Shown: positions 1 through 9,043 of the stretch, piece after piece
Position numbering within the stretch: position 1 is the first letter of the stretch
How the letters are laid out: the number at the start of each line of letters is the position of its first letter
From: Planctomycetota bacterium
Lineage (GTDB): Bacteria > Planctomycetota > Planctomycetia > Planctomycetales > Planctomycetaceae
Assembly (NCBI GenBank): GCA_003388505.1
Contig: QQVO01000010.1
Coordinates: 124,001-188,000 of the forward strand
Length of the DNA stretch: 64,000 bases
Direction of reading: 5' to 3'
The notes under the pieces: generated by a model
The model's input: the letters and a program-made list of their open reading frames with translations, nothing else
What the model was told of the DNA's origin: nothing
The model's database searches: none
Program-made: the position numbers and the translations under genes

Positions 1-1061
1 TGATCATGGATGAACCGACCTCGGCGCTCACGGAATCCGAAGTCGAGCGATTATTCCGCGTCGTGGCGAGGCTCCACGAGCAGGGAGTCACGATACTCTA
101 CATCTCACACAAAATGGATGAGATCTTCCGGCTGTCCGATCGCATCACCGTCTTGCGCGACGGAAAGCTGGTGCGGACCCTCGACCGGAGAGAGACGTCC
201 CGCCGGGAAGTGACTCATCTGATGGTGGGGCGCGAGATTGAGTCGGTCGAATTCGGCGGCGGAAGGAGCGCCGGAGATCCCATTCTGTACGTCGAGAAGC
301 TCTCTCTTCCCTGGCCCGGCCACGCGCGGCAGTGGAGGCTGGAGAACATCTCGTTTGAACTCCGCCGGGGTGAAGTCGTGGGACTCGCCGGATTGATGGG
401 GGCCGGAAGAACCGAACTGCTCGAATGCCTGTTTGGTTCCTCGGACGAGCGGCCTCAGGGCAAGATCGTGCTCGATGGAAAGGAGGTCGCGTTTTCCCAT
501 CCCTCGGAGGCGAAGGCCGCCCGCGTGGCGATGGTGAATGAGGACCGCAAGCAGTTCGGTCTCTTTGCGCAGATGAACGTGCGCGAGAACATCACCATGT
601 GCACCCTCGACCGCTCGACGCAGGGCGGACTCGTCAGCACCCGCCGGGAGCGGGCAGCGGCGCTGGAGTCGATCGATCAATTGGGCGTGCGATGCAGCGG
701 TCCGGAAGCCGCCGTCACCAGCCTTTCGGGTGGAAATCAGCAGAAGTGCGTGATCGCACGGTGGCTGAAGACCGATCCCAAGGTGCTGCTGCTCGACGAC
801 CCGACCCGCGGCGTCGACGTGGGAGCGAAGGCCGAACTCTACAAGATTATCGATGCGCTCTGTCGGAAAGGGCTCGGAATCATCGTCACGTCGAGTGAGT
901 TGCCGGAGTTGATCACGCTTTGCGACCGCATTCTCGTGCTCTGCGAAGGCCGCCTGACGGGTCAACTTACGCGGCCGGAATTCAGCGAGCAGCGGATCAT
1001 GGAGTACGCCACAATGCGGGAGGTCGTTCCCTCTTCGCCACCGGACGCCGCCGGCGAGTGA
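1..1061 (+). CDS. Sugar ABC transporter ATP-binding protein, C-terminal part (RbsA/MglA/XylG type)
   Basis: This is the C-terminal part of a duplicated-ATPase subunit that energises monosaccharide import through an inner-membrane permease. The frame is open at the window edge. The visible part begins in the Walker B/D-loop of the first ATPase half (IMDEPTSAL) with its H-loop following (YISHK). The second half has a Walker A with Arg replacing Lys (GLMGAGRTE, about residues 128-136 of the visible part), the signature LSGGNQQK (about 240) and Walker B LLLDDPTRGVD (about 265). The Lys-to-Arg change is normal for the second half in this family. Roughly the first 150 residues are outside the window. 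No permease or sugar-binding protein follows, so those genes, if linked, lie upstream. The sugar cannot be told from this fragment. Confidence 0.93.
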   Translation, partial: IMDEPTSALTESEVERLFRVVARLHEQGVTILYISHKMDEIFRLSDRITVLRDGKLVRTLDRRETSRREVTHLMVGREIESVEFGGGRSAGDPILYVEKLSLPWPGHARQWRLENISFELRRGEVVGLAGLMGAGRTELLECLFGSSDERPQGKIVLDGKEVAFSHPSEAKAARVAMVNEDRKQFGLFAQMNVRENITMCTLDRSTQGGLVSTRRERAAALESIDQLGVRCSGPEAAVTSLSGGNQQKCVIARWLKTDPKVLLLDDPTRGVDVGAKAELYKIIDALCRKGLGIIVTSSELPELITLCDRILVLCEGRLTGQLTRPEFSEQRIMEYATMREVVPSSPPDAAGE

Positions 1062-1413
1062 CGGTTCGGGGCGGTGGCGAGACCGGCAGCCGTGAACGTT
1101 TCCCCCAAAGGCTTGACTGCACGTCGCGAATTTGCCCGTGTGTCGGTCGGCTTTTCGCTTGCGCCAATGGCCTTTCAGAAATCTCCATAAGCCCTTACTG
1201 CTAAAAGGTTAAAGGGCATTCCTTTTGGCTGGGCCGGAAGTGCCGGTTCTTTTGGATTGGAACAGCTTGTTGACCGGGGGGAATGGCAGGCATAGAATCA
1301 GCAGTGCCGAAATAGCGGCTTGCTGTCCGCAAACCCAAAGCGCCGGTCCACCGCTGGATGCCTGCAACGAATCACGCACGGCGGTCCGGGGGCAGCAGTA
1401 ACGGAGTGTTGAG
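1062..1413. other. Intergenic region upstream of csrA
   Basis: About 350 bases without a convincing gene. It holds a sigma70-like promoter at 1270-1298 and otherwise an untranslated leader of about 110 bases before the first csrA. Short frames here lack ribosome sites and look random. Confidence 0.6.
1270..1298 (+). promoter_or_regulatory. Sigma70-like promoter for csrA
   Basis: A -35 box TTGACC (1270-1275) and -10 box TAGAAT (1293-1298) are separated by 17 bases. The predicted start near 1305 gives a leader of about 110 bases before the csrA start codon. Confidence 0.55.
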
Positions 1414-1623
1414 ATGCTGGTCCTTTCTCGCAAGAAGAACGAGAGCATTATCATCGACGACCGCATCACGGTGACGGTCGTTGAAATCCGTGGAGACAAG
1501 GTCCGTCTCGGGATCGAGGCCCCGCGGGAAGTGCCGATCCATCGCAGCGAAGTCTACGAAGCAATTCGCCGTGTCAGCCAAGCCGAAGAACCGCAGAGCG
1601 GCATCCCGGCGGCTGACGCTTGA
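1414..1623 (+). CDS. csrA: Carbon storage regulator CsrA (first copy)
   Basis: A 69-residue RNA-binding protein that, in the family, dimerises and binds GGA motifs in mRNA leaders to change translation or stability. The sequence has the family opening MLVLSRK, the beta-strand core VRLGIEAP and the RNA-contact residues Arg6 and Arg44 ([10 protein letters not shown]). The length is within the normal 60-75 residue range, with a short acidic/Ala tail. GGAG precedes the ATG with suitable spacing. A good promoter lies about 110 bases upstream and tRNA-Glu follows. A second csrA copy lies 1.1 kb downstream; the two differ strongly in the central strands and the tail, so they are old paralogues, not a recent duplication. 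Confidence 0.95.
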   Translation: MLVLSRKKNESIIIDDRITVTVVEIRGDKVRLGIEAPREVPIHRSEVYEAIRRVSQAEEPQSGIPAADA

Positions 1624-1699
1624 TCGGCCGATCGCTCCCGAGCGAGATCGTGATCGTTGCTTGTTGCCCGCCCTCTCGCAGTGCGACTTGCGATTCGGC

Positions 1700-1727
1700 T
1701 TGACACTCCCTGTCACGGGGCTAATGT
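1700..1727 (+). promoter_or_regulatory. Promoter of tRNA-Glu
   Basis: A perfect -35 box TTGACA (1700-1705), a 16-base spacer and TAATGT (1722-1727) place transcription start near 1734, five bases before the mature tRNA 5' end. This is the best-matching promoter in the window. Confidence 0.7.
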
Positions 1728-1738
1728 ACGCACCGACA

Positions 1739-1813
1739 GGCCCCATCGTCTAGTCAGGCCCAGGACACTGGATTTTCAGTCCAGGAACAGGGGTTCAAAT
1801 CCCCTTGGGGTCA
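1739..1813 (+). tRNA. trnE: tRNA-Glu (anticodon TTC)
   Basis: A 75-base cloverleaf. The acceptor arm pairs GGCCCCA with TGGGGTC and is followed by discriminator A. The anticodon stem CTGGA/TCCAG closes the loop TTTTCAG, with TTC as anticodon. The T arm AGGGG/CCCCT closes TTCAAAT. The body resembles E. coli tRNA-Glu (ATCGTCTAG D-arm start, CCCAGGACAC). CCA is not encoded, so it must be added after transcription. It has its own promoter and a hairpin terminator 10 bases downstream, so it looks like a single-gene unit. Confidence 0.96.
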
Positions 1814-1823
1814 ATTCTTACAG

Positions 1824-1850
1824 CCCGCACCCAACCGGTGCGGGTTTTCT
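1824..1850 (+). terminator. Rho-independent terminator of tRNA-Glu
   Basis: CCCGCACC (1824-1831) pairs perfectly with GGTGCGGG (1837-1844) around a five-base loop and is followed by TTTTCT. Confidence 0.85.
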
Positions 1851-2083
1851 CGTTTGAAGGGCCGTTCAGCCGGCGTGCTGTCTGTCGCCCGTTGGTCCCC
1901 TTCCGTCCGCATCGCCTGGCGCGGTTCCTCCGTCTCGTCTGCAACCTGCTGCTGCTCTTCCCGTCACTTCGCCGATAACTTCTCCGTGAGGCGAGCCGCT
2001 CCACAGCGGCACGGCAGCGTGCGATGCCTTGGCTGCCCTGCGCACCGCGCGTCACTCAAGGCTTTTCAATCAGCGGGGAACGT

Positions 2084-2353
2084 ATGGGAACCGGATCTGA
2101 CTGGCGAGCGATGTTCGAAAACTGGCCCGCCGACATGCCTCGCCGGGCGATCGTCTCGACGGCGACACAGGACGGCATCGCCTTGACCGACTTTCGCATC
2201 GCCGGCAACCTGCTGATGATGGAACGGGACCGGCCCGACAGCCTCGGGTCGCGCAAAGTCGTGGTCGCCTTCGAGGCGATTACATCCGTCAGATTCACAG
2301 ATACCGGAGAACTCAGTCGCTTCTCCGCGATGGGCTTCGAATCTCCCCCCTGA
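2084..2353 (+). CDS. Conserved hypothetical protein, Planctomycete type
   Basis: An 89-residue soluble protein of unknown function. I chose the ATG at 2084 because GGGGAA lies just upstream and because the stretch MGTGSDWRAMFENWP is one I recognise, from memory only, as the usual beginning of a small conserved Planctomycete protein. The frame extends 20 codons upstream but that part has unlikely composition. The middle (LTDFRIAGNLLMMERD, then SRKVVVAFEAITSVRFTD) looks like a small all-beta fold. There is no signal peptide or membrane segment. It lies between the two csrA genes; whether it is connected to CsrA is not known. Confidence 0.7.
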   Translation: MGTGSDWRAMFENWPADMPRRAIVSTATQDGIALTDFRIAGNLLMMERDRPDSLGSRKVVVAFEAITSVRFTDTGELSRFSAMGFESPP

Positions 2354-2685
2354 GAATTGCTGCACCCGCAGCACGCGGACAACCTCCAATTCACCGCGGC
2401 ACCGAACTGCCGTCGCGCTGCCCGCGATTTGAGCAGCGCGCGTTGCGGGCACTTTGGAATGTTCAGTAGTGAACGTCAGTCCACAATGCGGCTGGGGTTG
2501 TTTCCAGTGGGGGTCAGCTGTTATCGTTCTGACGTCGTTCTCAGGGTGACGACAGCAGGTCGTTGACTCGAGGAGAATCAAGCCCGAGTTCGGGCATCCG
2601 GTCGAAGAGGGATCGGACGAACTGACACCGGTGCCGCGTTCCTTGCATCGGAGGCGAACGCGGCTGCTTTCCTGGAGGGGGAGTC
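2354..2685. other. Intergenic region upstream of second csrA
   Basis: About 330 bases with no credible gene. The bases just before 2686 carry a strong ribosome site (GGAGGGGGAG) for csrA. A weak TTGTTT/TTATCG pair (2498-2526, 17-base spacer) is the only promoter-like match I noticed. Confidence 0.4.
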
Positions 2686-2904
2686 ATGCTGGTACTATCA
2701 AGGAAGCCGGGTGAGCGAATTCTGATTGGCGACGATGTCGCGGTGACCATTGTGCGCATCGGTCCCAATACCGTCAGGCTGGGCATTGATGCTCCAAAGC
2801 ATCTGAACATCGTGCGCGAGGAACTTTGCGAGAGCAAATCGCCGACGCAACGGCCTTCGGACCCGTCCGCCTCTGTCAACCACGCGCCTGCGACGCGGGC
2901 GTGA
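2686..2904 (+). CDS. csrA: Carbon storage regulator CsrA (second copy)
   Basis: A 72-residue CsrA paralogue. It keeps the opening MLVLSRKPGERI, the core TVRLGIDAPKHLNIVREE, Arg6 and Arg44, all of which are needed for RNA recognition in characterised family members. After residue 50 it carries a Ser/Pro/Thr-rich tail unlike the first copy. A strong GGAGG site lies eight bases before the ATG. Acylphosphatase starts 63 bases downstream on the same strand and could be co-transcribed. Expected role: post-transcriptional control by binding GGA in hairpin loops of mRNA leaders; targets are unknown. Confidence 0.95.
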   Translation: MLVLSRKPGERILIGDDVAVTIVRIGPNTVRLGIDAPKHLNIVREELCESKSPTQRPSDPSASVNHAPATRA

Positions 2905-2967
2905 GTTCCGCCGCGACCGGCGAATTCGCCGTCCCGCCAACTCGCCAACACGGCCCTGTCAGGGCAC

Positions 2968-3252
2968 ATGAGTGACTCCGATCGCAATACGCGCCGACTG
3001 ATCTATCGCGGCACGGTCCAAGGCGTTGGATTTCGCATGACGGTCCGCCGCATCGCCGGCCGGTTCGCTGTGGCCGGATTCGTCCGCAACCTCCCCGACG
3101 GGACTGTCGAATTGGTCGCTCGCGGTGCAGCTAAAGAGATCGACGGTTTTCTCTCCGCTGTCGACGAAGCGATGGCCGGTTACATCCGCAGCGTGGACGA
3201 GACGGCCCCCGGCCCCGAAGAGGTCCCGGCCGGCTTCGAGATCCGGCCATAG
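2968..3252 (+). CDS. acyP: Acylphosphatase
   Basis: A 94-residue enzyme that hydrolyses the carboxyl-phosphate bond of acyl phosphates. The signature GTVQGVGFR contains catalytic Arg23 and the phosphate-binding loop; catalytic Asn41 is in RNLPDGTVE. Size and order match the family over its whole length, with about eight extra residues at the start. It is convergent with hflX, with only 32 bases between the stop codons. It may be in a transcript with csrA upstream. Confidence 0.94.
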   Translation: MSDSDRNTRRLIYRGTVQGVGFRMTVRRIAGRFAVAGFVRNLPDGTVELVARGAAKEIDGFLSAVDEAMAGYIRSVDETAPGPEEVPAGFEIRP

Positions 3253-3284
3253 TGCCCTCTCGGAGCAGTCAGTTCATCGAACGC

Positions 3285-4634
3285 TTATGAAGCGGCCGCG
3301 TTCTCCGCCGCGGGAGCCCCGTTCGTCAGTGTCACCATCACGTCGCCCGACGGCAGCGCGTGCAACAGGGCGCGCGGGATCCGGCAATCGAAGGTGACCC
3401 GATTGTCGGCGTATTCCTCCTGCACCACGTCGGCATGCTCCGCGAGAAACGCTCGCAACCGGCCGTTCCCGGCGCCCGTTTCAACCCGCGCCCGGACGTA
3501 TCCGCCCGAGAGTCGCTCCGCCACGGCCTGCTCGAGACGATCGAGACCTTCACCTGTCGCAGCGCTGACGGTCACACAATTCTCGTTTGTGGCGCGCAGC
3601 ACGTCGACGTACGAGCGATCCTTCACGGCGTCGATTTTGTTCAGCACCATGATCGGGTCGACGCTGTCGACGCCGATCTCTTTCAGGACGCTTTTCACGG
3701 TCTCAATCTGGTGCTGGGCGTCCGGATGGCTGGCGTCGACGACGTGCAGCAACAGGTCCGCGTGCCGGGCTTCTTCGAGCGTCGATTTGAATGAGGCCAC
3801 CAGGTGGTGCGGCAGGTTCCGGATGAACCCGACCGTATCGCTCAGCAGCACGTCGCCCCAGTGGGGGATGGCCCACTTCCGTGTGCGCGTGTCGAGAGTG
3901 GCGAACAACTGGTCGGCCACATAGACGTTGGCGCCCGTGAGGGCCCGCATCAAGGTGCTCTTGCCGGCGTTGGTGTAGCCCACGACCGAAACCGTCATGT
4001 GTCCCCGCCGTCCGGCGACTTCGCGATGCCGCCGCTTTTCCACCGACTTGAGGCGGCGGGTCAGTTCGGCGATGCGTCGGTCGACCAGCCGACGGTCGGT
4101 TTCCAGCTGCTTCTCACCGGGGCCTCGCCCGCTGCCGATGCCCCCCTCGATTCGTTCCAGGTGCGTCCACATCCGTGTCAGCCGCGGCCGCATGTAGAGC
4201 AGTTGCGCGAGTTCGACCTGCAGTTTCGCTTCGTGAGAGCGGGCATGGGTGGCGAAGATGTCGAGAATCACCTCGCTGCGGTCGACCACCTGGGTGCCGG
4301 TCTCCTCTTCGAGACGCTTGCCCTGCGCCGGGCTCAGATAGTTGTCGAAGACAATCAGATCGGCGTCCTCCCGAGCGATCAGCAATTTCAGTTCATCGAT
4401 CTTCCCTTTGCCGATGTAAGTCGCGGAATCGGGGGCCCGGCGGGACTGCGTCAGATCGCCCACGACGACCGCTCCTGCCGTCTTCACCAGCCCTCGCATC
4501 TCACTCAAGGCCTCATCGCGCGAAATGGCTTCGCGAGGATCGAGGACCGCGACAAGGACGGCTCGCTTTTCGTGAACCTTGAGTTCGTCTCGTTGTGGTT
4601 CGCCCAATGCTGTGTGTTCCCTCCGGCAGATCAT
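3285..4634 (-). CDS. hflX: GTPase HflX
   Basis: A 449-residue ribosome-associated GTPase, which in characterised bacteria splits stalled or heat-damaged 70S ribosomes. The N-terminal HflX domain holds the glycine-rich RIEGGIGSGRGPGEKQLETD segment, then a coiled region with Arg-rich helices. The G domain shows G1 GYTNAGKST (about 217-225), G3 DTVGF (about 265) and G4 NKID (about 330). The C-terminal part after residue 390 is a small alpha/beta domain ending in an Ala-rich tail. Several Met codons exist near the start; family alignment places the real start at or shortly after residue 1. It is divergent from queG, so the two may share the intergenic control region. Confidence 0.95.
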   Translation of the reverse strand: MICRREHTALGEPQRDELKVHEKRAVLVAVLDPREAISRDEALSEMRGLVKTAGAVVVGDLTQSRRAPDSATYIGKGKIDELKLLIAREDADLIVFDNYLSPAQGKRLEEETGTQVVDRSEVILDIFATHARSHEAKLQVELAQLLYMRPRLTRMWTHLERIEGGIGSGRGPGEKQLETDRRLVDRRIAELTRRLKSVEKRRHREVAGRRGHMTVSVVGYTNAGKSTLMRALTGANVYVADQLFATLDTRTRKWAIPHWGDVLLSDTVGFIRNLPHHLVASFKSTLEEARHADLLLHVVDASHPDAQHQIETVKSVLKEIGVDSVDPIMVLNKIDAVKDRSYVDVLRATNENCVTVSAATGEGLDRLEQAVAERLSGGYVRARVETGAGNGRLRAFLAEHADVVQEEYADNRVTFDCRIPRALLHALPSGDVMVTLTNGAPAAENAAAS

Positions 4635-4809
4635 GACGGCAACGTAGTTCGAGGTTCTATTCTATGCCCGGTCAACAGCCCCAGCAACGGGCGATTTGTC
4701 CCTTGCGGAAACGGGACACGAACCACGGAATCTGGTTACCATAAAATTGCGCAACCCAGGTCGTTCTTGCCCAACGACTTCCATTTTCTCCCTCAACCCC
4801 TCTCGTTTC

Positions 4810-5958
4810 GTGAGCGCCCACCCCCCGCCGGCCGACGACCTGACCGACGCCCTGAAGCAGGAAGGCCTGCGGCTTGGCTTCGATCTTGTGGGCGTGGCGC
4901 CGGCCGTTTCACCGGAGGGGTTTGCGCAACTCCAAGCCTGGCTCGAACGCGGCCTGGCCGGCGAAATGCAGTACCTGCCACGCCGCGAGGAAGCGTACCG
5001 GCATCCTGAGTCGGTCCTGTCAGGCGTGCGAAGCATCGTCATGGTCGCGCTCAACTACCGCACCGTTGAGCCGCCCGGGGAGGTCGCTCCGGGACAGGGG
5101 CGGGTTTCTCGCTACGCCTGGTCGGACTGCGACTATCACGACGTGCTCCGCTCGAAGCTGAAACACCTGGCCGCGTTCCTCCATCAACGCTCCCCCGATT
5201 CTCGCACGCGGGTCGCCGTCGACACGGCGCCTCTGCTGGAACGGGATTTCGCGCGGCTGGCCGGTCTCGGCTGGTTCGGTAAGAACACCATGCTCATCAA
5301 CAAAAGGAAGGGGAGCTGGCTGTTTCTCGGCGGCCTGTTGACTGATCTGGAGTTGCGTCCGGATGAGCCACACGAAACAACCCATTGCGGCACCTGCACG
5401 CGCTGCCTGGAAGCCTGCCCGACCGACGCCTTCCCCGAGCCCTACGTTCTCGACGCGACAAGGTGCATTTCCTACCTGACGATCGAACTTCGCGATCGAC
5501 CGGTCCCCGAAGCACACCGGCCGGGAATGGGAGACTGGCTGTTCGGCTGCGACATCTGTCAGGACGTCTGTCCCTGGAACCGGAAAGCGCCACAGAGCAC
5601 GGCTGCAGAATTTCATCCAAGCCGCGAACTCGCCCCGGCCGACTGCGTCTCGCTGCTGAGCCTCAGCCAGGAGGAATTCGCCAGCCGTTTCGGTCAAACT
5701 CCGCTGTCCCGGCCCGGGCGTGAGGGAATCCTGCGGAATGCCTGTATCGTCCTGGGCAACACGGGGGATCAAACTGCGGTGACTGCATTGGAAGCCGCCT
5801 TGGACGATGAAAGCCCGCTCGTTCGCGAAGCGGCGTTTTGGGCCATCGAACGGCTTCGCCAACGCGACTCATCACGATTCCATGAAGAATCGGCCGGCGG
5901 GTCGTCACGAAACGAGAGCAGTCAGGAATGGGAAAGCACACCCGAAAGCGGCCGTTGA
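4810..5958 (+). CDS. queG: Epoxyqueuosine reductase QueG with HEAT-like C-terminus
   Basis: Catalyses the last step of queuosine synthesis, reducing epoxyqueuosine in tRNA with a cobalamin and two [4Fe-4S] clusters. Two ferredoxin motifs are visible: [12 protein letters not shown] (about residue 194) and [11 protein letters not shown] (about 247). [13 protein letters not shown] and [12 protein letters not shown] are family segments. I place the start at GTG 4810, because the open frame back to 4696 has Pro/Arg-rich composition unlike the family; that longer form cannot be excluded. After about residue 300 there is a HEAT-like repeat ([11 protein letters not shown], then [13 protein letters not shown]), found in many QueG proteins. 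The last 30 bases overlap the next gene. Confidence 0.93.
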   Translation: MSAHPPPADDLTDALKQEGLRLGFDLVGVAPAVSPEGFAQLQAWLERGLAGEMQYLPRREEAYRHPESVLSGVRSIVMVALNYRTVEPPGEVAPGQGRVSRYAWSDCDYHDVLRSKLKHLAAFLHQRSPDSRTRVAVDTAPLLERDFARLAGLGWFGKNTMLINKRKGSWLFLGGLLTDLELRPDEPHETTHCGTCTRCLEACPTDAFPEPYVLDATRCISYLTIELRDRPVPEAHRPGMGDWLFGCDICQDVCPWNRKAPQSTAAEFHPSRELAPADCVSLLSLSQEEFASRFGQTPLSRPGREGILRNACIVLGNTGDQTAVTALEAALDDESPLVREAAFWAIERLRQRDSSRFHEESAGGSSRNESSQEWESTPESGR

Positions 5959-6476
5959 GGGATTGCGTTGCTGAACGCGTCCCGATCATTGATCTGGATT
6001 GTATTCGGTTTAATCAGGCAGAACGCGCCACGCTGCAGAGACTTGCCAACAGCGACAATGTCGCCGACAAGCGCCTCTGTGTCGACTACCTCTACTGTGG
6101 AACCGGCGTATCCGCCAATTTGCGATTCATGCTCGAACTGGCGGAGGTTCTTGTTGTGAATCGCAGCCCCAACGTCCGTTGGGGGACGCTCAACTGTATC
6201 TCATTCGGATTCGCGGAAACACATCCTCGTCGGCTCTGGCCGTTCATCGCCCGCTGGGGATGTCATCGCAGCCGGGACATTCGCGCTGCGGTCGCGTGCT
6301 GTATGCTCGAGGATGTCTTCAACGTCGACTTCGAGGAGACGTTCGAGCGCTCGAAAGCACTCGTCGAAGCGGGTAACATCCGGTTTCTGTTCACGCTTCG
6401 CACGTGCTGGCTGACCAACAAGCGCCACGAAGCGAAGATCCGACGCTACGTCGACCGACACCCGCGATCCCGTTGA
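5928..6476 (+). CDS. Hypothetical protein overlapping queG
   Basis: A 182-residue soluble protein that I do not recognise. It begins inside the last 31 bases of queG in another frame; a later start (for example near VPIIDLDCI) would remove the overlap. The sequence is helical with Arg/Leu/Cys-rich segments ([32 protein letters not shown]), consistent with a short alpha-helical solenoid of the HEAT/ARM kind. It may therefore be a partner related to the HEAT-like tail of QueG, but this is inference from composition. It ends 10 bases before dapB, so translation coupling with dapB is plausible. Confidence 0.6.
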   Translation: MGKHTRKRPLRDCVAERVPIIDLDCIRFNQAERATLQRLANSDNVADKRLCVDYLYCGTGVSANLRFMLELAEVLVVNRSPNVRWGTLNCISFGFAETHPRRLWPFIARWGCHRSRDIRAAVACCMLEDVFNVDFEETFERSKALVEAGNIRFLFTLRTCWLTNKRHEAKIRRYVDRHPRSR

Positions 6477-6486
6477 GGCCCAACGC

Positions 6487-7284
6487 ATGTCAAACATTGG
6501 AGTTGCAGTCAACGGCGCCGCCGGGCGGATGGGGCAGCGGATCGTGGCGCTGGTTCATGCGGACGAGGAACTCCGGTTGGCCGCGGCGCTCGAGTCGCCC
6601 GGGAGCCCGGCGATCGGGCGGGACGCCGGGGAACTGGCCGGCATCGGCGCGGTAGGCGTCCCCGTCGCCGCTGAGTTAGGCGATCGGGTCGACATCGTCA
6701 TCGATTTTTCGACGCCCGACGGCCTTGTCCAGATCGCGCAGGTCTGCGGAGATCGGCAGATTCCTCTCGTCGCCGCGACGACGGGACTCACGGACGAGCA
6801 GCGGGAGGCGGTCCTCTCGGCGTCCCAGACCACGCCGATGATTCTCGCCCCGAACATGAGCCTGGCGGTCAACGTCGGTATGACGCTGGTCCGCGAAGCG
6901 GCCCGCGCGCTCAAGAATGTTCCCGGCGGCATCGACGTCGAGATCGTTGAGCGGCATCACCGCTACAAGGAGGACGCGCCGAGCGGCACGGCGCTGCGGT
7001 TCGGCGAAATTGTGGCCGAAGAGATGCAGCAGACCAAGCATCGCCACGGTCGAGAGGGTCAGGTCGGCCCGCGCCCCCGCAACGAAATCGGCTACCACGC
7101 CCTGCGCACAGGCGACAACGTGGGAGAACATTCCATCATTTTCGGCGCGCTGGGCGAGACGCTCGAAGTTTACGTCCGCGGCCACACCCGCGACAGCTAC
7201 GCCCACGGGGCGCTGGCCGCGGCCAAATATCTCGTCACCAAACGCCCGGGGTTATACACGATGAATGACGTGCTGGGTCTGTAG
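6487..7284 (+). CDS. dapB: 4-hydroxy-tetrahydrodipicolinate reductase
   Basis: A 265-residue NAD(P)H-dependent enzyme in the diaminopimelate/lysine pathway, reducing hydroxy-tetrahydrodipicolinate. The Rossmann motif GVAVNGAAGRMGQRI is at the N-terminus, VIDFSTPDG and the nucleotide-site ATTGL follow, and the catalytic signature ERHHRYKEDAPSGTA is present with His and Lys of the active site. Length is normal. GAGG lies just before the ATG. It is preceded closely by a small hypothetical gene and followed 75 bases later by a creatininase-family gene on the same strand. Confidence 0.97.
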   Translation: MSNIGVAVNGAAGRMGQRIVALVHADEELRLAAALESPGSPAIGRDAGELAGIGAVGVPVAAELGDRVDIVIDFSTPDGLVQIAQVCGDRQIPLVAATTGLTDEQREAVLSASQTTPMILAPNMSLAVNVGMTLVREAARALKNVPGGIDVEIVERHHRYKEDAPSGTALRFGEIVAEEMQQTKHRHGREGQVGPRPRNEIGYHALRTGDNVGEHSIIFGALGETLEVYVRGHTRDSYAHGALAAAKYLVTKRPGLYTMNDVLGL

Positions 7285-7359
7285 CAGCCCGCCCATGCCA
7301 ATCCGGCGAGCGGACTTGACGACGACATCACAACCGATCGACATCGAAGGGACAGCGCA

Positions 7360-8118
7360 ATGCAGTTGACCGACATGAACTGGCCGCAGGTCGCGGCGCT
7401 CGACAAGAACACCCCCGTCCTGATTCCGGTCGCCGCCCTGGAGCAGCACGGCGGCCACATGCCGGTCTTTACCGACAGCATGCTGCTCGGCGAGGTGGTC
7501 CGCCGCGTGAGCGAAAAGCTGGATGAGAGGATTCTGTTCGCGCCGCTGATGTGGCTGGGCAACTCGGATCATCACATGGACTTTCCCGGAACGCTCTCCG
7601 CCCCTCCGCGCGTCTATCTCGATCTGCTGAACGGATTGGCCGAGAACTTCCTGTTCCACGGATTCAAGCGGATCGTCTTTCTCAATGGACACGGCGGCAA
7701 TATCGTTCCCGGTCGACAGGCGACGTTCGAACTGCGGCAAAGGCATCGGGACCGGACCGACCTGCTGCTGCTGTTCGCCACCTACTGGGACTGCGGGCAG
7801 CGGCCGAATGAACTCCGCGACGACTTCTCTCAGCAGCAGATGGGCCACGCGGGCGAGTGGGAAACGTCCATGATCCTGAAGATCGCGCCGCACCTCGTCG
7901 GTGATCTTTCGAAGCTGCACACAGTGGACTTTGACTTCTCATTCTCGCCCGCGATTCGCGGCTGGACGACGAAGGACCGTTCCGAGACCGGCCACATCGG
8001 CTTTCCCCAACACGCCTCGGCCGAGAAGGGCGAACTGTTGTTTCAGACGTTTGCCGACGGGGTGGTGGACCTGATGACGCGGGTCGCCGACTGGGACGGA
8101 CAGGGGTGGTCCGAATAG
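7360..8118 (+). CDS. Creatininase-family amidohydrolase
   Basis: A 252-residue metal-dependent amidase of the creatininase fold. Metal ligands are recognisable: Glu and His in AALEQHGGHMPVFTDS, His in WLGNSDHHMDFPGT, FLNGHGGN and the Glu of GHAGEWETSM. Family members act on creatinine, on formamides such as 3-dehydro or mycofactocin-type precursors, or on pyrimidine-like intermediates; the substrate here cannot be read from the sequence. AAGGGA precedes the ATG. No neighbouring gene points to creatinine, riboflavin or coenzyme pathways. Confidence 0.88.
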   Translation: MQLTDMNWPQVAALDKNTPVLIPVAALEQHGGHMPVFTDSMLLGEVVRRVSEKLDERILFAPLMWLGNSDHHMDFPGTLSAPPRVYLDLLNGLAENFLFHGFKRIVFLNGHGGNIVPGRQATFELRQRHRDRTDLLLLFATYWDCGQRPNELRDDFSQQQMGHAGEWETSMILKIAPHLVGDLSKLHTVDFDFSFSPAIRGWTTKDRSETGHIGFPQHASAEKGELLFQTFADGVVDLMTRVADWDGQGWSE

Positions 8119-8391
8119 CGGCCCTCCGCGTTCGGTGCATTCCCTACGATGCGGACGTCCCGAACGCCCGTCGCGGCGCAATCGTCATAGCCGGTGCGAC
8201 GACTCGGAAGAGCTGCGAATCGCCGGCGCGAATTGTGTCCGCTGGCCGACATTTGTGACCTACGTTATCGCTTGAGGCGAAGCGGGACGTTTCAGTCCGG
8301 CTGACATCGCCCTCGCGCATCTTCCAATCGGGTCGCATTCCGCGCCCTCCATCCACCTCGCGCGACCGTTGCTGCACAGGAGTCTGTCACC

Positions 8392-8967
8392 GTGCCTGCC
8401 GATCGACCGAAGCGGACCAAGACCTTCGTCAACGCCCGGATTCAGGGCCGCATTATCGCACGGATCGCCGGCTACTGGGCTCTGTACCACGTCGTGCTGT
8501 GGCACGGGCTGTTCATCTATCGTTATGCGCAGCACCGCGCCGACGTCGCCAATGGCGGTGCGACGATGCCGTTTCGCGATCTCTATCACCAGTTTACCGC
8601 CGACTACTCCCCGGTCATCTTCTGCGCCCTGTTGATTCTGCCGATCTTTATGATCGATTTCGTCCGCATGACGCACCGCATCGCGGGACCACTGGTCCGG
8701 TTTCGAAGCGTGCTCGCCGAACTGATGGACGGCAAACGGGTCAAGCGATTCGAACTCCGCAAGGGCGATCTGCTGACCGAATTTGAGGAAGACTTCAATC
8801 GGTTCCTCGGGTACTACAACGCGCGCCTCGACGGACTGGCGCCGGGCTGCCCGCACATGTCAGACGAGCAGGCGGACGTGGTCGAGTCGATCGTCGAACG
8901 CTCCGAGCAGGCGTCCGAAGACGACGTCCCGTTGAAAGAGCACGCCGCCGCTGCAGCGGACGCCTGA
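8392..8967 (+). CDS. Membrane protein with HAMP-like region
   Basis: A 191-residue protein starting at GTG with AGGAG nine bases upstream. It has two likely membrane helices (about residues 20-45 and 78-98, the latter SPVIFCALLILPIFMIDFV) around a short outside loop, then a cytoplasmic stretch THRIAGPLVRFRSVLAELMDGKRVKRFELRKGD that matches a HAMP linker pattern, and a short acidic/Ala tail. No kinase, cyclase or chemoreceptor output domain follows, so it would be a bare sensor or assembly module. This architecture recurs in Planctomycetes as an uncharacterised protein (from memory). Function unknown. Confidence 0.75.
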   Translation: MPADRPKRTKTFVNARIQGRIIARIAGYWALYHVVLWHGLFIYRYAQHRADVANGGATMPFRDLYHQFTADYSPVIFCALLILPIFMIDFVRMTHRIAGPLVRFRSVLAELMDGKRVKRFELRKGDLLTEFEEDFNRFLGYYNARLDGLAPGCPHMSDEQADVVESIVERSEQASEDDVPLKEHAAAAADA

Positions 8968-9010
8968 ACCCCGCGCATCACGAACGCCGAAACTCTTACT
9001 CACTTTCTTT

Positions 9011-9036
9011 TCGCCGCGACCCGCAGGGGAGCGCTC
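9011..9036 (-). repeat. Dispersed repeat family C, copy 1
   Basis: Minus-strand GCGCTCCCCTGCGGGTCGCG-type element, seven bases beyond the stop codon of the MATE gene. Other copies: 46886-46914 and 57923-57950. Confidence 0.7.
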
Positions 9037-9043
9037 GCTTTTT

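Noticed and set aside
3804-5009. A 401-residue + strand frame opposite hflX
   Set aside because: HflX motifs on the minus strand are unambiguous; the + frame is antisense.
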